Part shown: positions 1 to 5,014 of the stretch, one piece after another | How positions within the stretch are numbered: the first letter of the stretch is position 1 | How the letters are laid out: the number at the start of each line of letters is the position of its first letter | From: an uncultured Dyadobacter sp. | GTDB taxonomy: Bacteria; Bacteroidota; Bacteroidia; Cytophagales; Spirosomataceae | Length of the DNA stretch: 5,014 bases | NCBI GenBank assembly: GCA_946481035.1 | Contig: CAMLNK010000411.1 | Location: forward strand, 1-5,014 | Direction: 5' to 3' | Notes under the pieces: model-generated | The model's input: only the letters and a program-made list of their open reading frames with translations | The model's database searches: none | What the model was told of the DNA's origin: nothing | Made by a program: the position numbers and the translations under genes

Positions 1-197
1 AAACAGGGCAGGTGTATGGCGAAACCGACGAATTCAGTTACAATGTCGTGAAAGACGGCGTACATGTGCATGATTTTCAGGCGACTTTGCTGCACCTCTT
101 CGGGCTCGATCATGAGAAACTGATATTCAAGCACCAGGGGCGGCGTTACCGGCTCACCGACGTGCACGGCAAGGTTATCAAAGGGCTGATCGCGTAA
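1..197 (+). CDS. DUF1501 family protein, C-terminal end (partial)
   Basis: The reading frame is open from base 3 to a TAA at 195-197 and shows only the last 64 residues. The start lies left of the window. The visible part carries the pattern that ends DUF1501 proteins: T-G-Q-V-Y-G-x-T-D-E-F near the start, then [17 protein letters not shown], then [14 protein letters not shown]1501 belongs to the sulfatase/alkaline-phosphatase-like fold and is abundant in Planctomycetes and Bacteroidota. Members are often exported and usually sit next to a cytochrome-c-like DUF1549/DUF1553 (PSD1) gene, which would be expected upstream, outside this window. The biochemical role of the family is not settled; a hydrolase acting on a sulfate or phosphate ester is only a fold-based guess. 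The GH32 gene follows in the same direction after 77 bp, so co-transcription is possible but not shown. Confidence 0.87.
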   Translation, partial: TGQVYGETDEFSYNVVKDGVHVHDFQATLLHLFGLDHEKLIFKHQGRRYRLTDVHGKVIKGLIA

Positions 198-274
198 TGG
201 GGATAGCAAGCGCTTTTGTTTCTAAGTAAAATTCATTGGAAAAGTACTTCACTGTGGTGACTACTTACATTCCG
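198..274 (+). promoter_or_regulatory. Intergenic leader of the GH32 gene with candidate operator palindrome
   Basis: This 77-bp gap separates the DUF1501 stop from the preferred GH32 start. It holds a perfect 8-bp palindrome, AAGCGCTT, at 208-215; its CG-centred form resembles the core of LacI-family (cre-like) operators. A second, weaker inverted repeat, TCAC-tgtg-GTGA, lies at 249-260 close to the start codon. A TTTG at 215-218 could be part of a Bacteroidota -33 element, but no convincing TAnnTTTG -7 box follows at the right distance. No strong Shine-Dalgarno is present before the ATG at 275, which is usual in Bacteroidota. No hairpin with a T-tract is seen, so the DUF1501 transcript may read into GH32. 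The regulatory reading is inference from short motifs that can arise by chance. Confidence 0.25.
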
Positions 275-1924
275 ATGAAACCGAAACTCAAATCGATAGC
301 CCTCACGCTCGCGTTTGCGTGTGTGAACCAATTGCTGTTTGCACAAAATACTTCCATTACCATTTCCAAACGCTATCTGAACCTGCCCATATCGCAAAGC
401 GATAATCGCGGCACGATGCAGTTTAAAGTGAATGGTAAACTGGAACGGTCGTTCAAAATACGGCTGGCTTCCGGCAAACCCGACTACTGGGTATTTTGTG
501 ACATGGCCGAATTACAGGGCCAAAAGATTGCGATCAGCTACGACGGCAAAGCCGACGGCCTCGGCAAAATCACCCAGGACGACCGTATCACCGGGGAAGA
601 TTCGATGTACCGCGAGCGCAATCGGCCGCAGTACCATTTCACCACCCGCCGCGGGTGGATCAACGACCCGAACGGGATGATATTCCACGAAGGCGAATAC
701 CACCTTTTTTACCAGCATAATCCATACGAACGCGAGTGGGAGAATATGTCGTGGGGGCACGCTGTGAGTAAGGATATGGTTCACTGGCAGGAGCTGCCCA
801 CCGCACTGTCGCCGGATTCCATGGGTACTATGTTTTCGGGCTCCACCATTATTGATTATGAGAATACAGCCGGTTTCAACAAAGGGAATACGCCCGCGAT
901 GGTCGCTTTCTTTACTGTCGATAACCCCGAAAAGCAGGTGCAATGCATGGCTTACAGCCTCGATAAGGGCCGTACCTGGGCCAAGTACAACAAGAACCCG
1001 CTCATCGATTCAAAAGCCAGGTGGAACAGCAAGGACACGCGTGACCCGCGGGTGTTTTGGTATAAACCTTCGAAACATTGGGTAATGGTGCTCAACGAGC
1101 GCGACGGGCATTCTATTTATACCTCCAAAAATTTGAAAGAATGGCAATTTCAGAGCCACCTGACCGGCTTCTGGGAGTGCCCCGACCTGTTTGAGCTGCC
1201 CGTGGACGGCGATAAAAGCAAAACCAAATGGGTGATGTACGGCGCCTCGGCCAGCTACATGATCGGCTCGTTCGATGGAAAGGTATTTAAACCCGAATCG
1301 GGCAAGCATTACTATACCACCGGCAGCATTTACGCCGCGCAGACATTTACCAATATGCCCGAAAACGACCCGCGCCGCATTCAGATCGGCTGGGGCCGGG
1401 TATCGCATGCAGGCATGCCGTTCAACGGGATGATGCTGCTGCCTACCGAATTGCAGCTCCGGACTACCAAAAACGGCCCTCGGCTGATCAGCAGGCCGGT
1501 GAAGGAAACGGAACAGCTGTTCGACAAGGTAGGGCAATGGGCTGCATTATCGGCAGACGAGGCCAATGCGAAACTGAAATCGCTCGCGTCGACCGATCAG
1601 TTCCGCATTAAAACGACGATCAAGCTCTCGCACGCCACCAGCGCCGGACTTTCGCTGTTTGGTCAGCGGATATTGGATTACGACATGAATTCCAACCTCG
1701 TCAACGGCGTGTTTTACTCGCCGGAAGACATGACCAGCATGGAAATCACCGCCGATATTTACGTCGACCGCACAACCGCCGAGGTGTTTATCGACAATGG
1801 GGCCTATTCGTATTCGCTTCAACGAAAGCGTGATCCGGGTGCCAAAGAGGCGCTCAATTTCTGGGGCAACCGGATCGAAGTCAAGAACCTGGAAATTTAC
1901 AACGCAGAATCGGCCTGGAAGTAG
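275..1924 (+). CDS. Secreted GH32 fructan/sucrose hydrolase (levanase/inulinase-like)
   Basis: A complete 549-residue glycoside hydrolase family 32 enzyme, which cleaves beta-fructosyl bonds in levan, inulin or sucrose with retention. The ATG at 275 is preferred over an in-frame TTG at 236 because it starts a clean signal peptide: basic MKPKLK, a hydrophobic core, then LLFA before Gln24. Cleavage near residue 23 suggests export to the periplasm or beyond. Cys16 lies inside the hydrophobic core in a poor lipobox (AFAC), so a lipoprotein is less likely. Residues about 25-120 match the beta-rich N-terminal domain (DUF4980 type) that precedes GH32 in Bacteroidota. The five-bladed catalytic domain follows with WINDPNG (nucleophile Asp131), FSGS (187-190), RDP (Asp257, transition-state stabiliser) and ECPD (acid/base Glu301). 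The C-terminal beta-sandwich runs from about 420 and includes EVFIDNG (503-509). All three carboxylates are present, so it should be active. Substrate preference and endo or exo action cannot be read from sequence. No SusC/SusD or fructokinase genes are visible nearby. The last 28 bp overlap the convergent ABC gene. Confidence 0.96.
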   Translation: MKPKLKSIALTLAFACVNQLLFAQNTSITISKRYLNLPISQSDNRGTMQFKVNGKLERSFKIRLASGKPDYWVFCDMAELQGQKIAISYDGKADGLGKITQDDRITGEDSMYRERNRPQYHFTTRRGWINDPNGMIFHEGEYHLFYQHNPYEREWENMSWGHAVSKDMVHWQELPTALSPDSMGTMFSGSTIIDYENTAGFNKGNTPAMVAFFTVDNPEKQVQCMAYSLDKGRTWAKYNKNPLIDSKARWNSKDTRDPRVFWYKPSKHWVMVLNERDGHSIYTSKNLKEWQFQSHLTGFWECPDLFELPVDGDKSKTKWVMYGASASYMIGSFDGKVFKPESGKHYYTTGSIYAAQTFTNMPENDPRRIQIGWGRVSHAGMPFNGMMLLPTELQLRTTKNGPRLISRPVKETEQLFDKVGQWAALSADEANAKLKSLASTDQFRIKTTIKLSHATSAGLSLFGQRILDYDMNSNLVNGVFYSPEDMTSMEITADIYVDRTTAEVFIDNGAYSYSLQRKRDPGAKEALNFWGNRIEVKNLEIYNAESAWK

Positions 1925-3657
1925 GGCGTTTTGCGTTCGATCCGCCAGCCGCCGCTTTGCTGCTGGATCTGATGCAGGCGATGGTACAAGCCTTGCTTTT
2001 GCATGAGCGCCGCGTGATCGCCCTGTTCTTCAATGCGGCCGTCGTTGAGCACGATAATCTGACTCGCATTGCGGATAGTCGCCAGCTTGTGCGCGACGAC
2101 GATCACCGTTTTGTCTTTGACCAATTCCTGGATCGCCTGCTGAATGTAAACCTCGTTTTCCGGGTCCAGTGAGGCGGTTGCCTCGTCGAGGAGAACGATC
2201 GGTGCATTTTTCAGCAATGCGCGTGCAATGCTGATCCGCTGCTTTTGCCCACCGGATAGCTGGTTACCGCCTTCTCCGACGCGCACATTCAGTCCATCCG
2301 GCATTTCCCAGGCGAAATCCATGACGCGGGCCTTCTCTGCCGCGTCGAGCACGTCGTTTTCAGTGGCGTCCGGGCGGCCGAATCTGATGTTATTATAAAT
2401 TGTATCATCAAACAAATACACTTCCTGAAACACCTCGCTCACAAGCGCGCAAACGTCGTCCGGGCGCATATCCTGCACATTCACGCCGCCGATTTGAACG
2501 CTTCCCGATTGCACGTCCCAGAAACGGGCGATGAGTGAGGTAATGGTCGTTTTTCCCGATCCGGAGGGGCCTACGAGGGCCGTCATGCTATTTTCGGGCA
2601 CACGAAACGAAACGTCGCTGAGCACATTCCGGCTGTCGCGATAAGCAAAACTTACATTCTGGAATGCAATGTCAAAACTGGCGGGCCGCAGTTCGCGCCC
2701 GGACGCTTGTACCGGCGTGCGCAGGAGCGTGACGATGCGGTTGAGGCTGATGTTCATGTAACGCAGGATTACGTAGTCGACGAGCAGTATTTTGATGGGT
2801 TCGAACAGGCGGTAACCGACGATGAGGAAGGTAATGAGCACCGGAATGGGCAGGTCGCCCGCGACGAGGTAAGTGAGCGCCAGGCTCGCCATCAGCAGGA
2901 AGCTCAGTTCGAGCACCAGCCCCGCCGTGAGTACGAACGGACCTGGAATAGCCTCGGTTTTAATGCTCGCTTTGCGGAAATCGTCCAGTGCTTTTTGCAA
3001 GCCGGAAAACCTTTCGCCCGTCATACCGAATGCTTTGATATGTCTGATTCCCTGCACATATTCCAGAAACCGTGCGCCGGTTTCGTTGCGGGCGTGCACG
3101 TGTTTGAGGCCTTGTTTTACAACGAGGTAATCCGAAATGCGGATCAGCACCCAGGCCAGCGGCAATGCGGCGAGCAGCACGAGGGCGAGGCGCCAGTCGG
3201 TGGCCAGCAAAAAGGCGGACAGGATAAGTGTAGCAAACAGGGCCCCGGCCATATTGCCGATGGTATGCCCGAAAATCAGTTCAAAATTGGCGACATCCTG
3301 CAATACCACCGACGCCAGCTCGCCCGGGTCGCGCTGCTTGAAGGTACCCATTGAAATGCGCTGCAAATGATTCCCCAATGCCACCCGAAGGTTGGTGGAG
3401 AGCGTGTAGGTCATGTCGTTGCTGCGGACGATGGTTTTGACCGACACAAAAAACTGCCCGGCAATCAGTACCGCCATCACGCCGACGTACGTCCAGAGCT
3501 TTTGCGGATCGGGTTTGGGCAAAAACAATTCATGAATAATGAGCAGCAGAAAACCGGTGGGTACGGCTATGAAAAGGCTGTGGAGCAGTTCGAGCAGAAT
3601 GCTTTTTCGCACGATAGCCGGCGCTGTCCTGAATGTATAAAATAGGTTCCTGATCAT
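1897..3657 (-). CDS. ABC transporter half-molecule, fused membrane and ATPase domains (downstream subunit)
   Basis: A complete 586-residue ABC protein of the exporter fold, located in the inner membrane. About six membrane segments are seen, near residues 21-45, 54-76, 132-152, 155-175, 240-266 and 270-295. The ATPase domain occupies about 327-560. It contains an A-loop Tyr339, Walker A GPSGSGKT (363-370), Q-loop Gln411, signature LSGGQ (467-471), Walker B ending in Asp491 with catalytic Glu492, D-loop S-L-D (496-498) and H-loop His523, so the nucleotide site residues are all canonical. The ATG at 3655-3657 is preceded by AAAGAA, a weak ribosome site. It lies 37 bp after the stop of the second ABC gene on the same strand, so the two probably form one operon and one heterodimer. 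The R-D-P-G-E-L motif (109-114) and the pairing resemble YbtQ/IrtB-type siderophore transporters, though drug or lipid export remains possible. The last residues after about 573 look like a short extension beyond the usual family end and run into the GH32 gene. Confidence 0.95.
   Translation of the reverse strand: MIRNLFYTFRTAPAIVRKSILLELLHSLFIAVPTGFLLLIIHELFLPKPDPQKLWTYVGVMAVLIAGQFFVSVKTIVRSNDMTYTLSTNLRVALGNHLQRISMGTFKQRDPGELASVVLQDVANFELIFGHTIGNMAGALFATLILSAFLLATDWRLALVLLAALPLAWVLIRISDYLVVKQGLKHVHARNETGARFLEYVQGIRHIKAFGMTGERFSGLQKALDDFRKASIKTEAIPGPFVLTAGLVLELSFLLMASLALTYLVAGDLPIPVLITFLIVGYRLFEPIKILLVDYVILRYMNISLNRIVTLLRTPVQASGRELRPASFDIAFQNVSFAYRDSRNVLSDVSFRVPENSMTALVGPSGSGKTTITSLIARFWDVQSGSVQIGGVNVQDMRPDDVCALVSEVFQEVYLFDDTIYNNIRFGRPDATENDVLDAAEKARVMDFAWEMPDGLNVRVGEGGNQLSGGQKQRISIARALLKNAPIVLLDEATASLDPENEVYIQQAIQELVKDKTVIVVAHKLATIRNASQIIVLNDGRIEEQGDHAALMQKQGLYHRLHQIQQQSGGWRIERKTPYFQADSAL
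1939..1969. repeat. Imperfect inverted repeat just past the GH32 stop
   Basis: GATCC (1939-1943) pairs with GGATC (1965-1969). After one wobble pair and one mismatch, CAGC (1946-1949) pairs with GCTG (1959-1962), leaving a 9-base loop. It begins 15 bases after the GH32 stop and lies inside the 3' end of the convergent ABC gene, where it encodes part of the Gln-rich tail. No T-tract follows on either strand, so it is not a standard intrinsic terminator. It could still protect the GH32 mRNA 3' end, or be a by-product of the coding sequence. Confidence 0.3.
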
Positions 3658-3694
3658 TTCTTTGTGATTAATCTGTCGATTCTGGAATGGTCGT
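3658..3694 (-). other. Short intercistronic gap of the ABC operon
   Basis: Thirty-seven bases separate the stop of the upstream ABC gene from the ATG of the downstream one. Read on the minus strand, the gap ends with CACAAAGAA directly before the ATG, a purine-rich stretch that may act as a weak ribosome site. There is an 8-bp palindrome, GATTAATC, at 3666-3673. No terminator-like hairpin with a T-tract and no convincing Bacteroidota promoter is seen, which favours co-transcription of the two transporter genes. Confidence 0.5.
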
Positions 3695-5014
3695 TCAGTA
3701 ATTCAATGCAAACTCGCCTGCGCGGGTGTGAGCGTGCCACATGCCTGTGTACATGGGGCATTCGGCGAGGAGTTCTTCGTGGGTGCCTCTGGCCTCCACC
3801 ATGCCCTGCCGCATGACCACGATCTGGTCGCAGGCCGTAATGGTACTCAGCCGATGTGCGATCACGATTACGGTTTTGTCGGAGATCAGTTTGTTGAGCG
3901 CGGCCTGGATAAGGTACTCGTTCTCCGGATCGCTGAATGCCGTGGCTTCGTCGAGGACGAGAATGGGCGCGTCTTTGAGAACGGCCCGTGCAAGCTGGAT
4001 GCGCTGCTGCTCGCCGCCGCTGAGGTGTGCGCCGGAGTGGCCCCAGGGCGTGTAATAGCCGAATGGCATTTTTTCGATAAAATCGTGGCATTGGGCTACT
4101 TTGGCAGCCTGCATAATTTCCTCTCTGGATTTATCCATTCCCATGCGGATGTTTTCAAAAATGTTCTGCTCGAACATAAAGCTGTCCTGGAACACAAATG
4201 CGATGTTCCGCATGAGTTCTTCCGGCCGGATTTTGCGGATATCCTGCCCGCCGATGAGGACCGCGCCGCTATCGACGTCCCAGAAGCGCGCTACCAGTTG
4301 CGCCGCCGTCGATTTGCCCGAACCGGACGGCCCCACCAGCGCAGTAATGGTGCCCTGGGGCACTTCAAAACTAACATCGTCCAGCGCATACTGGTGTTTT
4401 TGATAACCGAAAGAGACATTTTTGAACCGTATGCCGAAATCCGTGCCCATATGCGCATTGCCCTCGGTTTCCTGCTCCTGTCCGAAAAGGATTTCGTCGA
4501 GGCGCTTCACGCCATGGCTGATGACCGAGATTTGCGGCCCGAGCGTGCTGAGCGAGAAAAGCGGGCGGATGTAGCCCACGCCGAGGATCAGGAAGAGGAA
4601 GAGCGCTGACAGGCTAATGCCGTTGGAAAAATACAGGTAAAGCCCCACGGCGAGCACCGGCAGCGTAGCATTGCTGATAAAGCTGATGAATATGCCGAAT
4701 GCGGGCGATGCGGTGCTGTTGTAGGCGATGACCATCTGCTTGAAGCGGTGCACGACCTGGCTGTATTTGTCGAAGCGCTCTGCATTGTGCCCGAATATCT
4801 TGACAACCGGCATGGCCCGGACGAATTCGACGATCCCGGCATTCATGGCTTCCAGCGAGCTGTGGTACTCGGTAAGCAGCGCTTTGAATTTTTTACCAAA
4901 CATAAAAGGCATCATCACCGCCAGCAGGATAATGGGAATGCAGCTCGTGAGCGCCAGCTGCCAGTTTACGGTGAACAAATAGCCGAGCGTCACTACCGGC
5001 AGCGCCACGCCTTT
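3695..5014 (-). CDS. ABC transporter half-molecule, N-terminally cut by window edge (upstream subunit)
   Basis: The frame is open to the right edge; 439 codons are visible and the true start lies beyond base 5014, so roughly the first 140-150 residues are missing if it matches its partner in length. The fragment begins inside the membrane domain (about the third segment), followed by hydrophobic segments encoded near 4896-4965, 4625-4705 and 4540-4620. The ATPase domain has Walker A GPSGSGKS (4310-4333), Q-loop in FVFQD, signature LSGGE (4010-4024, continuing QQR), Walker B with catalytic Glu in LDEATAF (Asp-Glu at 3947-3952) and the H-loop His of IAHRL (3854-3856). The D-loop reads F-S-D rather than the usual S-L-D. 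That, with GAHLSGGEQQR and the MPVVKIFG stretch of the coupling region, recalls the IrtA/YbtP side of siderophore-importing ABC pairs; this is from memory, not a search. It is the first of two tandem genes and most likely dimerises with the downstream subunit. It ends with GEFALNY and a TGA. Confidence 0.95.
   Translation of the reverse strand, partial: KGVALPVVTLGYLFTVNWQLALTSCIPIILLAVMMPFMFGKKFKALLTEYHSSLEAMNAGIVEFVRAMPVVKIFGHNAERFDKYSQVVHRFKQMVIAYNSTASPAFGIFISFISNATLPVLAVGLYLYFSNGISLSALFLFLILGVGYIRPLFSLSTLGPQISVISHGVKRLDEILFGQEQETEGNAHMGTDFGIRFKNVSFGYQKHQYALDDVSFEVPQGTITALVGPSGSGKSTAAQLVARFWDVDSGAVLIGGQDIRKIRPEELMRNIAFVFQDSFMFEQNIFENIRMGMDKSREEIMQAAKVAQCHDFIEKMPFGYYTPWGHSGAHLSGGEQQRIQLARAVLKDAPILVLDEATAFSDPENEYLIQAALNKLISDKTVIVIAHRLSTITACDQIVVMRQGMVEARGTHEELLAECPMYTGMWHAHTRAGEFALNY

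Noticed and set aside
214..252. Possible Bacteroidota promoter (TTTG ... TAnnTTTG) before GH32
   Set aside because: TTTG at 215-218 is present, but the best -7 candidate (TACTTCAC, 245-252) is a poor match and about 26 bp away, outside the usual spacing.
1010..1537. 175-codon (and, at 512-943, 143-codon) open frames on the minus strand inside GH32
   Set aside because: Both are codon-aligned antisense shadows of the GH32 frame, which has full catalytic motifs.
1939..1969. Intrinsic terminator for GH32
   Set aside because: The inverted repeat has a wobble and a mismatch in the stem and no T-tract on either strand, so it is listed only as a repeat.
2707..3354. 215-codon open frame on the plus strand opposite the downstream ABC gene
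   Set aside because: Same codon-aligned antisense effect over the membrane domain; the translation is low-complexity, rich in Q, E, H and R, with no start signal.
3654..4091. 145-codon minus-strand frame overlapping the ABC gene junction
   Set aside because: It is an Arg/His-rich out-of-frame reading of the ATPase end of the upstream ABC gene; the overlap of its stop with the next ATG looked like translational coupling but the real upstream gene stops at 3695.
3728..4609. 293-codon open frame on the plus strand opposite the upstream ABC gene
   Set aside because: It is codon-aligned antisense to the ABC frame. Stops there would need TTA, CTA or TCA codons in the real gene, which are rare in this GC-rich coding. 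The ABC protein is clearly the real product and the antisense translation shows no recognisable family.

Overview
The window looks like an ordinary chromosomal segment of a Bacteroidota bacterium, most likely a Cytophagales relative such as Dyadobacter or Spirosoma. This is inferred from the moderately GC-rich coding sequence, the DUF1501 (Planctomycetes/Bacteroidota-type) protein end, the Bacteroidota-style GH32 enzyme with an extra N-terminal domain, and weak Shine-Dalgarno signals. I cannot assign a genus from sequence alone.

Layout: (1) 1-197, plus strand: the last 64 residues of a DUF1501 protein, cut by the left edge. (2) 198-274: a 77-bp gap with an 8-bp palindrome that could be an operator core but is unproven. 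(3) 275-1924, plus strand: a complete secreted GH32 fructan/sucrose hydrolase with all three catalytic carboxylate motifs. (4) 1897-3657, minus strand: a complete half-size ABC transporter of the exporter fold, whose 3' end overlaps the GH32 3' end by 28 bp. (5) 3658-3694: a 37-bp gap. (6) 3695-5014, minus strand: a second half-size ABC transporter, missing its N-terminus at the right edge.

The two ABC genes run the same way with a short gap and probably form an operon encoding a heterodimeric transporter. Details of the second subunit (an F-S-D D-loop after Walker B and the LSGGEQQR signature) resemble, from memory, the IrtA/YbtP side of the IrtAB/YbtPQ siderophore-importing pairs. The downstream subunit has a canonical S-L-D D-loop and LSGGQ, as the IrtB/YbtQ side would. 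The substrate is therefore tentatively a metal chelate, but drug or lipid export is not excluded. GH32 and the ABC operon converge and have no evident functional link.

No RNA gene, mobile element, CRISPR array or clear terminator was found. I see no novel system here. The points most worth a second look are the asymmetric ABC pair and the tail-to-tail overlap without a terminator.
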